DNA of 64,000 nucleotides, taken from contig NZ_WIXL01000011.1 in assembly GCF_010993955.1 (NCBI RefSeq), positions 40,109-104,108 of the forward strand. Reading direction: 5' to 3'. Below the pieces are notes generated by a model. The model was not told where the DNA came from. It searched no databases and saw only the letters and a list, made by a program, of their open reading frames with translations. Numbering within the stretch: the first letter of the stretch is position 1; each line of letters starts with the position of its first letter. This DNA is from Oceanobacillus halotolerans. GTDB lineage: Bacteria; Bacillota; Bacilli; Bacillales; Amphibacillaceae. The translations under genes and the position numbers were made by a program. Positions 46,405-54,996 of this stretch are shown one piece after another.

Positions 46405-46422
46405 TGAATGAATACTCATTCA
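46405..46422. promoter_or_regulatory. FadR operator of fadNA
   Basis: TGAATGAATACTCATTCA is a perfect match to the Bacillus FadR consensus TGAATGANTANTCATTCA. It lies 22 bp before the fadN start codon. FadR repression is relieved by long-chain acyl-CoA. No FadR box was seen upstream of the separated fadE. Confidence 0.9.
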
Positions 46423-46435
46423 TTTTACGTGATAA

Positions 46436-46548
46436 AGAAAACTTGGCTATTGCCAAGTACAAGTGCTAACGCTGTTAAGCATTACACCTACCTTGGTTTC
46501 AAAACTTTAGCATATCCTCTTTCACACTAAAATTTTATCTTTCCAAGT
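46436..46548 (+). repeat. R5 repeat, copy 3
   Basis: Begins AAGAAAACTTGGCTATTGCC, ends ATCTTTCCAAG; the interior is diverged. It lies immediately upstream of the FadR box relative to fadN and could overlap the fadN promoter region. Confidence 0.5.
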
Positions 46549-46669
46549 CATTCCATCATATTTACTATCTATATTCTACTATAAAATAATTTCTGACATT
46601 TCGCAATAAAAAATAATAAAAAATTAATTAATTGTAATTTTTAATAATTGATTGGCTTTGAAAACATAG

Positions 46670-46713
46670 GCTGTTTTCTAAAAGTTTGTTGCTCTTACAA
46701 GTATAAATCTTCT
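46670..46713 (-). repeat. R6 repeat, copy 3 (inverted)
   Basis: The minus strand carries AGATTTATACTTGTAAGAGC and CTTTTAGAAAACAGC, matching copy 1 at 15340. Confidence 0.6.
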
Positions 46714-46743
46714 AGTTGATGTATGATGCAAAGTAAATAGTGC

Positions 46744-46935
46744 TGTTGATTTCCGCTACGGACAGCTGCTTTCACCACGGGCATAAGTGCGACATCTGTT
46801 CAAACTCTCTTTTGTCGTTTTCACAGTGCCTTCTTTACCGCAGGCACGGCCTCAGCTTACTCAGAAGCAAAAAGCGCTTCTTGCGGGGTCTTCGGACGCG
46901 TGCTATTCCTACAGGAGTCGACTGTCCTTCGCTCC
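46744..46935 (+). repeat. R3 repeat, copy 3 (short)
   Basis: A 192-bp copy with left end GTTGATTTCCGCTACGGACA, interior GCATAAGTGCGACATCTGTT, and right end GACTGTCCTTCGCTCC. It lacks the central part found in copy 1. With R5 and R6 it fills the 632-bp gap between fadN and the PCYCGC gene. Confidence 0.7.
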
Positions 46936-46972
46936 AAAAATTTCTTATAATTTCCTGGCTGGAGTGATGAGA

Positions 46973-47001
46973 AAAAACTGGCACAATCCATGCCAGTTTT
47001 T
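46973..47001 (-). terminator. Intrinsic terminator of the PCYCGC gene
   Basis: On the minus strand AAAACTGGCA pairs with TGCCAGTTTT and is followed by TTCTC; T-rich tails occur on both strands. Confidence 0.75.
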
Positions 47002-47015
47002 ATCTAATGATTTTT

Positions 47016-47516
47016 CTATATTTCAGGCATTGGGGTTGGTGTTGGATCAATATCATTACCACTATATATTTCATCAATAAAGTTTCTTATATCAATCAAG
47101 GATTCTCCTTCTTCATATTTTGCTACAGCAGTCTCAGCGATTTCAATACATATCCCACAACCGAATCCCATACTATCTAATGTTGCGATATTTCCTTCAA
47201 ATTGATCAACAAAACAATGGGTATTGTTTTCATGACCATCACTCTCATAACAACCACAATAACATGGCATATAGTCTAGAACATCTGCATACTGTATAGC
47301 TAGCTCATAAGCGTTTTCAACTCGAGGGTTATCTACTTCTTGAAAGAATTGAACCATCATTGGGGACCATGCTTCTCCATCTATATTATAGGAAAGGCCT
47401 TCTAATGATTCATCAATGACATGATCAGTAGAATTATGTTCTGTATTCTCTTGCTCATTCGAACAGGCTACAAGTGCAACAACCAATAGACTAAATAAGA
47501 AAATATATCTTTTCAT
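47016..47516 (-). CDS. PCYCGC-motif lipoprotein
   Basis: A 166-residue exported lipoprotein (lipobox LVAC at about 18) of the PCYCGC family. The name-giving motif YMPCYCGCYESDGHENNTHCF is followed by MGFGCGICIEIAE, giving six Cys plus His residues well suited to metal binding, though none is proven. Start set at MKRYIFLFSLL after GAAGGGGTAC; 26 open codons precede it without a ribosome site. It is divergent from znuA; a Zur box lies in the shared intergenic region, so zinc control or a zinc role is possible. Confidence 0.85.
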   Translation of the reverse strand: MKRYIFLFSLLVVALVACSNEQENTEHNSTDHVIDESLEGLSYNIDGEAWSPMMVQFFQEVDNPRVENAYELAIQYADVLDYMPCYCGCYESDGHENNTHCFVDQFEGNIATLDSMGFGCGICIEIAETAVAKYEEGESLIDIRNFIDEIYSGNDIDPTPTPMPEI

Positions 47517-47610
47517 TTTTTGTACCCCTTCTTGTGATTTTCTTCTATTATAATATCGAATAATCCAATCTTTTGGGTGTAAAAATGTGGACAAATTTCA
47601 ACATATAGGG

Positions 47611-47655
47611 ATCGTAATCATTTCTATTTACAAATCGTAATCATTACGATAATAT
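47611..47655 (+). promoter_or_regulatory. Zur box filling the znuA promoter spacer
   Basis: TCGTAATCATTACGA (47635-47649) is a perfect palindrome matching the Bacillus Zur box. It occupies almost exactly the 17-bp spacer between TTTACA (47627-47632) and TAATAT (47650-47655), the predicted znuA promoter. A second partial site ATCGTAATCATTT lies at 47611-47623. Zinc-loaded Zur bound here would exclude RNA polymerase. Confidence 0.9.
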
Positions 47656-47695
47656 GAATGAAGATTACTTATTGATAATAGAAAGGAACGCTATC

Positions 47696-48649
47696 ATGAA
47701 ATTAATGCAAGCTATTTTAATCGTTATTATCCTTTCGTTAACTATGTTTGGTTGTACATCAGATAATAAAGAATCAGCCAATGATACGATAATAATTCAC
47801 ACGTCGGTCTACCCGATCCAATATATAATAGAACGAATTGGCGGTAATACAGTTCAGGTCGAATCGGTATATCCACCTGGTGTCGACGCGCATACGTATG
47901 AACCTACATCAAAAGAAATGACGGATATTGCAAAAGGCGATGCTTTCATCTATTTAGGGGAGGGACTAGAAGGTTTTGCGGAAACTGCTGCTGAGGCCTT
48001 AGCTGAACAAGACTTAGTATTTATTGAACTTGGGAAATTTGATGACCTTTTCCATATGGAAGAAAACAACACACATAAAGAAGAAAATGAACACAAGCAT
48101 GATGCACATGATGGACATAACCATGGTGATCACGATCCGCATATTTGGTTAGATCCGATTCGAATGATGGAAATGGCTAGTATTTTAAAAGAGACATTAA
48201 TGGAAATCAATCCTGCCGGTGAAGCAACATATACAGAAAATCATCTTCAATTACAGGATGATTTAGAGAAGTTAGACGAAGAATATAAACAAATATTCCA
48301 AACGAAGGAAAATAAAAATATTCTAGTTTCTCATGCAGCTTATGGGTATTGGGAAAAACGATATGGTTTAAAGCAAATTGCCATCAACGGACTTTCTTCT
48401 AGTAGTGAGCCATCCCAAAAGGATCTAACAAAAATCATTGAACAAGCTGAACAATATAATTTAAATTATATTATTTTCGAGCAAAACAGCTCTAATCGTG
48501 TTTCTGAGATTATCCAAGATCACATCGATGCAAAGGCAATGCAAATTCATAACTTAGCTGTACTAACTGAAGAAGATATAAAAGAAGGTAACGATTATCT
48601 ATCCCTTATGTATGATAACCTAGCCGTCCTTGACCAAGTAACTAATTAA
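47696..48649 (+). CDS. znuA: ZnuA, zinc-binding lipoprotein
   Basis: A 317-residue cluster A-I (metal) substrate-binding lipoprotein, lipobox MFGC (Cys20). Zinc ligands are visible: His in PPGVDAHTYEPT, His in DPHIWLDP and His in LVSHAAYGY, preceded by a His/Asp/Glu-rich loop (HKEENEHKHDAHDGHNHGD) typical of zinc rather than manganese binders. Start set at MKLMQAILIVI after AGAAAGGAACG; the earlier ATG at 47654 lies within the promoter's -10 region. First gene of the znuACB-zur-crcB-crcB operon. Confidence 0.94.
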   Translation: MKLMQAILIVIILSLTMFGCTSDNKESANDTIIIHTSVYPIQYIIERIGGNTVQVESVYPPGVDAHTYEPTSKEMTDIAKGDAFIYLGEGLEGFAETAAEALAEQDLVFIELGKFDDLFHMEENNTHKEENEHKHDAHDGHNHGDHDPHIWLDPIRMMEMASILKETLMEINPAGEATYTENHLQLQDDLEKLDEEYKQIFQTKENKNILVSHAAYGYWEKRYGLKQIAINGLSSSSEPSQKDLTKIIEQAEQYNLNYIIFEQNSSNRVSEIIQDHIDAKAMQIHNLAVLTEEDIKEGNDYLSLMYDNLAVLDQVTN

Positions 48650-48678
48650 AGACAAATTTCAAGGAGTGACTGTCACCT

Positions 48679-49422
48679 ATGATTACGATGAAAGATGTTA
48701 GTTTTCATTATGAGAATAAAGATGTGTTAAAGAATATTAATTTTGAGATTCCCCGTGGTGCATTTATGGGACTTGTTGGACCAAACGGCGGTGGGAAAAC
48801 GACTCTAATAAAATTAATTTTAGGGCTGCTTAAGCCAGATAAAGGAGACATTTTTCTGTTTGGTGAACCAATCCATAAATTTAAAGCATGGAACAAAATT
48901 GGCTTTGTCTCCCAAAAGTCTAACTCCTTTAACAAAGGCTTCCCTGCAACTGTTTATGAAGTTGTTTCCATGGGCTTAACTGCTAAAATTGGCTATTTCA
49001 AATTTCCAACGAAGAGGCATAAACAAAAAGTCCTACATGCAATCGATCAAGTTGGGATGAAAGAATATACCTATGAAAATATTGGTAATTTATCTGGTGG
49101 ACAACAACAACGAGTCTTTATTGCACGATCACTCGTTAGTGAACCTGAATTACTAATATTGGACGAACCAACAGTCGGGGTGGACTATGAAAATGTACAA
49201 CGATTTTATGAGTTATTGCATGATTTAAATACGAAAAAAAATATAACGTTATTACTTGTTACGCATGATACAGGAACAATGACCGAGTACGCGACAGATA
49301 TTGTTTGCTTAAACCAAACTCTACATTTTCATGGGGATCCAGAAGCTTATTGTTCGTTAAGTGAAACAGAACTTTCTAAATTTTACGGGCACCCTGTCAA
49401 TCTCGTCACACATGAACATTAA
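48679..49422 (+). CDS. znuC: ZnuC, zinc importer ATPase
   Basis: A 247-residue ABC ATPase powering zinc uptake: Walker A GPNGGGKTT, Q-loop GFVSQKSNSF, signature LSGGQQQRVFIARSL, Walker B LLILDEPTVGVD and H-loop LLVTHDTG. AAGGAGTG precedes the ATG. It is 29 bp after znuA and 17 bp before znuB. Confidence 0.94.
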   Translation: MITMKDVSFHYENKDVLKNINFEIPRGAFMGLVGPNGGGKTTLIKLILGLLKPDKGDIFLFGEPIHKFKAWNKIGFVSQKSNSFNKGFPATVYEVVSMGLTAKIGYFKFPTKRHKQKVLHAIDQVGMKEYTYENIGNLSGGQQQRVFIARSLVSEPELLILDEPTVGVDYENVQRFYELLHDLNTKKNITLLLVTHDTGTMTEYATDIVCLNQTLHFHGDPEAYCSLSETELSKFYGHPVNLVTHEH

Positions 49423-49439
49423 CAGTTGGAGGAAACACG

Positions 49440-50291
49440 ATGTTAGCAGATATCATACAATTTGACTTTTTACGCAATACATTCTTAACAGGAATAATAG
49501 TTGGAATTATTGCACCACTACTAGGTACGTTTATTATTGTTAGACGTTTATCTTTAATTGCCGACGCCTTATCACATGTCACATTAGCTGGTATTGCATT
49601 TGGTTTATTATTAGAAAAGAAATATATGGTAACACTCTCCCCTTTATATAGTGGGATGGCTTTTTCTGTTATGGGTTCTATTTTTATTGAAAAGCTACGA
49701 CGTGTCTATCAAGCCTATCAAGAATTAGCTATACCGATTATTTTATCGGGAGGTGTAGGTTTAAGTGTTATCTTTATCTCTCTAGCAGATGGGTTCAACA
49801 CAGACTTATTTAACTATTTATTTGGTTCTGTTTCGGCCGTTAGCAAAAATGACTTTCTAATGATTACTGGAATTTCTATCGTCATCATGATTGTAATTAC
49901 CCTGTTTTATAAAGAATTATTTTCCTTGTCCTTTGATGAAGAACATGCAACTGTATCAGGGATCCATGCAAAATGGATTCACTTACTATTTATTGTCTTG
50001 ACTGCTTTAGTAATCGCAGTATCCATTCGCATTGTTGGTGTGCTCCTCGTATCTGCATTAATGACATTGCCTGTGGCTGCAAGTATGCGAATTGCCAAAG
50101 GATTTAAACAAATGATCGGTTTCTCCATTGCATTTGGCGAAATTGCTGTTATTATAGGATTAATAAGTGGTTATTATTTCAGTATCCCACCTGGGGGTAC
50201 AATTGTGATGGTAGCCATTATCATTTTATTACTTTCTATTAGTGTAAAACGGATAACGTTTCGAACACAAAGAAAGAGGGATCGTAAATGA
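49440..50291 (+). CDS. znuB: ZnuB, zinc importer permease
   Basis: A 283-residue ABC-3 permease with about eight spans. GTFIIVRRLSLIADALSHVTLAGIAFG at the N terminus and VGVLLVSALMTLPVAASMRIAKG near 205-225 are family hallmarks. It forms the membrane part of ZnuABC. Its 3' end overlaps zur by 4 nt (ATGA). Confidence 0.94.
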   Translation: MLADIIQFDFLRNTFLTGIIVGIIAPLLGTFIIVRRLSLIADALSHVTLAGIAFGLLLEKKYMVTLSPLYSGMAFSVMGSIFIEKLRRVYQAYQELAIPIILSGGVGLSVIFISLADGFNTDLFNYLFGSVSAVSKNDFLMITGISIVIMIVITLFYKELFSLSFDEEHATVSGIHAKWIHLLFIVLTALVIAVSIRIVGVLLVSALMTLPVAASMRIAKGFKQMIGFSIAFGEIAVIIGLISGYYFSIPPGGTIVMVAIIILLLSISVKRITFRTQRKRDRK

Positions 50292-50701
50292 ATAGGGATG
50301 AAGCAATCGATCTATTAAAACAAAAAGGCTATAAAGCAACTGGTAAACGAAAAGATATTCTTTGGTTTTTTGAAGAAGCAGATGGATATCGAACTGCAAA
50401 GGATCTTACCCGTTTTATGGAGAATAATTATGAAGGGATTAGCTATGATACAATCTACCGAAACCTACATCTATATCATGATGTAGGCATTTTAGAAGCG
50501 ACTGAACTAAATGGCGAAAAGCATTTTCGGATGAATTGTACGAAACACCATCATCACCATTTCATCTGTAAAGATTGTGGGAAAACAAAGGAAATCGCTG
50601 TATGTCCAATGGATGATGTAATAAATGCTCTTTCTAATTACACAATAGAAGATCACAAGTTTGAAGTATATGGCTTATGCCCAGCATGTAAAACCGCATG
50701 A
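50288..50701 (+). CDS. zur: Zur, Fur-family zinc repressor
   Basis: A 137-residue Fur-family regulator: winged helix at 1-85 (YRTAKDLTRFMENNYEGISYDTIYRNLHL, recognition helix included), a metal-sensing HHHHHFICKDCGK stretch, and structural zinc Cys pairs CKDC and CPAC. Placement inside znuACB and the Zur box upstream identify it as Zur and not Fur or PerR. It overlaps both znuB and the first crcB by 4 nt, so it should be autoregulated. Confidence 0.92.
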   Translation: MNRDEAIDLLKQKGYKATGKRKDILWFFEEADGYRTAKDLTRFMENNYEGISYDTIYRNLHLYHDVGILEATELNGEKHFRMNCTKHHHHHFICKDCGKTKEIAVCPMDDVINALSNYTIEDHKFEVYGLCPACKTA

Positions 50702-51075
50702 CACAAAAAGCGTATATCCTTATAGGTATAGGTGGTATGATTGGTGCTATTGGCCGGTATAGCCTGTCCCTTTTATTTGCCAATGCAGCGATTTTTCCAT
50801 ATGGAACGATAGTTGCTAACCTAATCGGGTGTTTTCTTCTTAGTCTATTACTGAACCATCCAACTATAAAACAAAAGCTGTCACCGGAGCTTTTTATGGC
50901 GTTAGGAACAGGAGTCATTGGCTCCTTTACAACATTTTCTACCTTTTCTGTAGAGACCATACAACTTTGGGACACATCTGAACTTTTAGCAATTGCCTAT
51001 GTGTTGATCAGTGTCATTGCTGGTTTACTTTTTAGTTTGCTAGGTTATACATTAGCTAACAGGAAGAGGTTTTAG
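50698..51075 (+). CDS. crcB: CrcB/FluC fluoride channel subunit 1
   Basis: A 125-residue, four-span member of the Fluc dual-topology fluoride channel family. Seen: GGMIGAIGRYSLSLL, PYGTIVANLIGCFLLS and the central GTGVIGSFTTFSTFSVE with the Thr/Ser/Phe track and Na+ site. It starts within the zur stop (ATGA overlap). No fluoride riboswitch is present, since the operon promoter is far upstream and Zur-controlled. Pairs with the next gene as heterodimer. Confidence 0.9.
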   Translation: MTQKAYILIGIGGMIGAIGRYSLSLLFANAAIFPYGTIVANLIGCFLLSLLLNHPTIKQKLSPELFMALGTGVIGSFTTFSTFSVETIQLWDTSELLAIAYVLISVIAGLLFSLLGYTLANRKRF

Positions 51076-51078
51076 AAA

Positions 51079-51429
51079 ATGAGCTTTTTATATGTTGCCC
51101 TAGGAGGATTTGTTGGCAGTATCCTTCGAGGGTATATTGCCATCAAATTTAATAAGCGATTAATTGGTACCTGGATTGCAAATGTTAGTGGATCCATCAT
51201 GTTAGCATTTCTTCTTCATTATTATAGAATCGACATACTCCCCTCTGAGCTTTGGTTTGTTTTTGGGATTGGCTTTTGTGGTGCCTATACGACTTTTTCC
51301 ACATTCGGTCATGAAACACTCCAATTACTCATTAACGAGGAATTCCGTAGTGCCATCTTTTATGTCATCAGTTCATTCCTTATTTCGATTTCCAGTGTTA
51401 TTCTCATCCTCCTACTACTTTCTAATTAG
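51079..51429 (+). CDS. crcB: CrcB/FluC fluoride channel subunit 2
   Basis: A 116-residue second Fluc subunit with GGFVGSILRGYIA, GTWIANVSGSIMLAFLL and GIGFCGAYTTFSTFGHETLQLL. Tandem short crcB genes normally make an antiparallel heterodimer. It starts 3 bp after the first crcB. The operon end shows no clear terminator before the convergent gene at 51450. Confidence 0.9.
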   Translation: MSFLYVALGGFVGSILRGYIAIKFNKRLIGTWIANVSGSIMLAFLLHYYRIDILPSELWFVFGIGFCGAYTTFSTFGHETLQLLINEEFRSAIFYVISSFLISISSVILILLLLSN

Positions 51430-51449
51430 AATTCTCATTACCAATTAAC

Positions 51450-52658
51450 TTATGAATCCTTTAATGTTGTCTTAATCTTGCTCATAACTTCCTGTAGCTG
51501 TCGCACTTCTTCATCTTTTACTTCTAGCTCCCCATACCTCACCTTTTGATACACATCTAGTTCCGAATCAATACCGATCCGTTTAACCCACTCCTCTACT
51601 GTTTCAGATGGTTTACGAGCAAATGGACTATCTGCAAGACGATGCTCTAACTGATACACCATTTTGCGGACAGGATGAGTTGGACGTTGTTTATAGTTTC
51701 GAAATATCCGTTTCAGAAAATGGTCCTTCTCTTTTTTAACTTGATCCAACTGTTCGTAGCTAACATGATTATCTTGGACTTGACCAGGTGTTACTGCAAA
51801 TTTTCTTTTCCATTGTCTTGCAATTAGATATAGCACTACTGCCGCAATCACTAGGATAATTCCCCAGATGATATAGGGGATAATAACTTCTATTAACGGC
51901 GTATCTCCTGTTTCTCTACTCTCAAAGATTCTTTCTCCCTGTTCGATTATGGACTGTGAAGAATCTTGTTCCATTGGTTCAAATGTAATCACTATCGACT
52001 CTAGGATGTTAGCAATAAAGGTAGTAACAATACCTAATATATAGGTTATTCCTTGCCACACTTTCGTTAAGACAAAACGAGCTATATCAAAAGTATATAA
52101 CAAGGACACCGCACCAACTAAAAACATAGCCGCAATAAAAAGTCCTAAAGAATAATTCATTTGGGTACGATCTGATTTCTGTATGACAGATAAGTGTCCA
52201 CTAATATACCCAAAAATGAGAATCAAAAACTGAATAAAAACAAAGATGATAATTTCGATATCCGGAATAAAAAGCATTAATCCAATCGAAAGAAATAATG
52301 TCAATTTAAGATACATATTTTCTCGTTTCACATCATCTTCGTTTCGAATATTCATATACCGCCACGTTAATACACTAGCAAATAAAACCGTTAAAAATAA
52401 AGGAAATCCAACTAAATAAAAACAGATACCAATGAGCGGTGCAGTGAAGATATACCACATATAACTTCGCGTTACATACGTATAAACCGAAAACACAATG
52501 CACGTAAGAATGGCGATTCCAATATAGCCCCAATATGGTATCCAATTATAATTCAAGTACATAATCGGTAATGTTACGAAAAAAAGAAGGATTGCCTCAC
52601 TCATATAATGATAAGCATATAGGATTATTCTTTGTTTAGGTTGCATGCTGTATTGCAT
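51450..52658 (-). CDS. Multi-span membrane protein with DUF4129-like tail
   Basis: A 402-residue protein with about nine predicted spans (residues 1-215 and 255-285) and a cytoplasmic C-terminal domain with HPVRKMVYQLEHRLADSPFARKPSETVEEWVKRI, resembling the DUF4129 tail of transglutaminase-like proteins. In B. subtilis the third gene after MoxR and DUF58 genes (yebA) is a longer transglutaminase-domain protein. Here no such domain is present. It overlaps the DUF58 gene by 23 nt; a second ATG four codons in has the better ribosome-site spacing. Function is unknown. Confidence 0.7.
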   Translation of the reverse strand: MQYSMQPKQRIILYAYHYMSEAILLFFVTLPIMYLNYNWIPYWGYIGIAILTCIVFSVYTYVTRSYMWYIFTAPLIGICFYLVGFPLFLTVLFASVLTWRYMNIRNEDDVKRENMYLKLTLFLSIGLMLFIPDIEIIIFVFIQFLILIFGYISGHLSVIQKSDRTQMNYSLGLFIAAMFLVGAVSLLYTFDIARFVLTKVWQGITYILGIVTTFIANILESIVITFEPMEQDSSQSIIEQGERIFESRETGDTPLIEVIIPYIIWGIILVIAAVVLYLIARQWKRKFAVTPGQVQDNHVSYEQLDQVKKEKDHFLKRIFRNYKQRPTHPVRKMVYQLEHRLADSPFARKPSETVEEWVKRIGIDSELDVYQKVRYGELEVKDEEVRQLQEVMSKIKTTLKDS

Positions 52659-53853
52659 CCTTTCCCCATCGTTTCATGGCAGCAGAATCACCAATTCTTT
52701 CAATATGAACAATATGATGTTGCATCCGTTCCCAAGACTTGAGGGTCGATATCGCCTCTTCTGGAATATCTCCAATTAATACAACGGTTTTTGGTTTTAA
52801 AAATTGGTGTCCTATACGATGAAGCATTTGATGAAAAGGAATCATCATCGGTTGTTGATGGATACGTGCCAACATTTCTAGCGCATGGACATAGTGTGTT
52901 TTCCCTTCCCCTTCTGGTAAATGGAGATAAGGTACTTTACCAGGTTTTCTGGCGTTTATTGCTATTTCAAACGGAAACCCTTTATCTGTTAAATACTGAC
53001 ATAAATAGGCTGTATATGCTATGTTATCCTCCATGTCGCTACTTACTTCATTCCAAGAAAAACTGTTTTTTGTCCCTACATTAACGAGAAAAACATAAGA
53101 CATGTCGACTACATTTTCATATACATTTGTTTGCAATTCTTGTGTTTTAACAGATGCTTTCCAATTGATACGATGAAATGGATCACTATATTGATAATCT
53201 CTTGTGCCAAGCATGCTTTGTGTGTCTTCAAATGGAGAAAATGGGCTTCTTTGTGCACCAGGTGTTAATTGAAAGCTTGCTTCTATTCCTTGAATTGGTT
53301 TAGGTTTTGGAAATACGACAAACTCTAGATAAAAAAATGGGTTAAATTTTAAGGTAATATGATCAAAATGAAATAAATGAGGAAATGTGTACTCAATGTT
53401 TCGAATTCTAGCTACTCCTCTTTTGGTTGCACGAATAGGAATTTCAATAGTTGTCTTTCGCTTTCCAATAATAGATAATGGGATCCTTAATTGACTTCGA
53501 TGCCTATCATGATCAACGACATAGTCAAAAGCATCCACCGTTTGATCGATTCGAAATTGTAAATGACCATTTATCATTGGAAAAATGGATCGATTTTCTA
53601 ATGTAACTGGTAATACACTATTCTCATCTACAAATAACCGAATAGATTTGCGGGGGTTTTTTAATTCCAGCCTTTTATCAATTGTATGATTATACAGTTT
53701 ATTTAATAGTAAATAAGCAACAAACAGCCCAATGACCATAAAAAGAATCGAACGTTGCATGATAAAACCAATTAAAGCAAGAATGACAATTGCTGTTACT
53801 AGATAGTCCATATTTTTTGTATAGTCATAACCAAATTCTTTACGCCACATCAT
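52636..53853 (-). CDS. DUF58 protein (YeaD-like)
   Basis: A 405-residue membrane-anchored protein: two N-terminal spans (about 14-46), a beta-rich extracytoplasmic or cytoplasmic domain, and the DUF58 signature DYQYSDPFHRINWKASVKT followed by a degenerate von Willebrand A-like domain. DUF58 proteins occur with MoxR ATPases and are thought to be their clients. It overlaps the moxR gene by 4 nt. Confidence 0.85.
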   Translation of the reverse strand: MMWRKEFGYDYTKNMDYLVTAIVILALIGFIMQRSILFMVIGLFVAYLLLNKLYNHTIDKRLELKNPRKSIRLFVDENSVLPVTLENRSIFPMINGHLQFRIDQTVDAFDYVVDHDRHRSQLRIPLSIIGKRKTTIEIPIRATKRGVARIRNIEYTFPHLFHFDHITLKFNPFFYLEFVVFPKPKPIQGIEASFQLTPGAQRSPFSPFEDTQSMLGTRDYQYSDPFHRINWKASVKTQELQTNVYENVVDMSYVFLVNVGTKNSFSWNEVSSDMEDNIAYTAYLCQYLTDKGFPFEIAINARKPGKVPYLHLPEGEGKTHYVHALEMLARIHQQPMMIPFHQMLHRIGHQFLKPKTVVLIGDIPEEAISTLKSWERMQHHIVHIERIGDSAAMKRWGKDAIQHAT

Positions 53854-54803
53854 GAAGAGGGCATCCCTTCTTCAACTGGCACAGGAACTTCAGCTAAAAT
53901 TTCTTCTACTACTTGTTGCGGTGTTTTTTTAATAGCCCCATCCATCGTTAATATGAGTCGATGCTCAAACACAAATGGGATAAGTGTTTTAATATCTGCT
54001 GGGGTAACATAATTTCGTTCTTCCATAAATGCACGGGCTTGTGCTGCACGCATTAATGCAAGAGCACCCCTTGGACTAATACCAAGTTCAACATCACGAT
54101 GCTCCCTTGAATGGTGGACAAGCTGTAATAAATAATCGGATACAATGTTTGATAACGTAGCTTGCTTTACATTCTCTTGAATGGACTGTATATCTTCTAA
54201 AGTCAATGATGCCTTGAGGTCTACTAATGGATCCCTTGTGCGATATGTATGTAAAATTCGTTTTTCTTCCTCTTTTGAAGGATAACCAAGATCAATTTTA
54301 AACAGAAAACGATCTAGCTGTGCCTCTGGTAATGGAAACGTACCATAATTACTTTCAACAGGATTTTGTGTTGCAATGACGAGAAATGGCCTGTTTAACT
54401 TAACTGTTTCTCCATCAATGGTGGATTGGTACTCTTCCATGACTTCTAATAGACTTGATTGTGTTTTTGGTGTAGCTCGGTTAATTTCATCTGCTAAAAA
54501 AACATTGGTTACAACTGGACCAACTCGCATTTGGAATTCCTGCGTTTTTGGGTTGAAAAAGCGAATTCCTGTTACATCACTTGGAAGAACATCTGGTGTA
54601 AATTGCACTCGGCTATATTCTCCATCAATCACACGAGCAAAACTTTTTGCTAGCTTTGTTTTTCCTGTGCCTGGCACACTTTCTAGCAAAATATGACCTT
54701 CAGCCAATAAAGCAACAAACAATAAGTCAATGACATCTTCTTTCCCAAAAATGACTTGGTTCAATGTATCTTTAGCCTGCTTCATCTTTTCTAATTCCAT
54801 CAT
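53850..54803 (-). CDS. MoxR-family AAA+ ATPase
   Basis: A 317-residue AAA+ protein: Walker A SVPGTGKTKLAKS near 43, FTPDVLPSDVTG, Walker B VFLADEINRATPKTQSSLLE near 110, sensor 1 FLVIATQNPVES, Arg finger in EAQLDRFLFK and a C-terminal lid. MoxR ATPases act as chaperones in assembling metal- or VWA-domain complexes. First gene of a three-gene operon; the ATG follows a GAGAGGTTGACAT-type site. Confidence 0.9.
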   Translation of the reverse strand: MMELEKMKQAKDTLNQVIFGKEDVIDLLFVALLAEGHILLESVPGTGKTKLAKSFARVIDGEYSRVQFTPDVLPSDVTGIRFFNPKTQEFQMRVGPVVTNVFLADEINRATPKTQSSLLEVMEEYQSTIDGETVKLNRPFLVIATQNPVESNYGTFPLPEAQLDRFLFKIDLGYPSKEEEKRILHTYRTRDPLVDLKASLTLEDIQSIQENVKQATLSNIVSDYLLQLVHHSREHRDVELGISPRGALALMRAAQARAFMEERNYVTPADIKTLIPFVFEHRLILTMDGAIKKTPQQVVEEILAEVPVPVEEGMPSS

Positions 54804-54996
54804 ATGTCAACCTCTCTATTTGTCAGTGGAATGAATTCGTCAAAATAAATGTTAGATAATTAATACTATTATTACATATCTTTCTCATGAAAAAAAGGGT
54901 AAATCTTAAGTTAAAATCTTTCCTCATGTTTATTGATCTTTTATCATATTTATTTTAAGAACGGGATTAGGGACAAGTTAGACAGGAGACATTAAC

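Noticed and set aside
50702..51429. Fluoride riboswitch for the crcB pair
   Set aside because: The genes overlap or abut zur and there is no room for a leader; nothing resembling the fluoride aptamer upstream of znuA.
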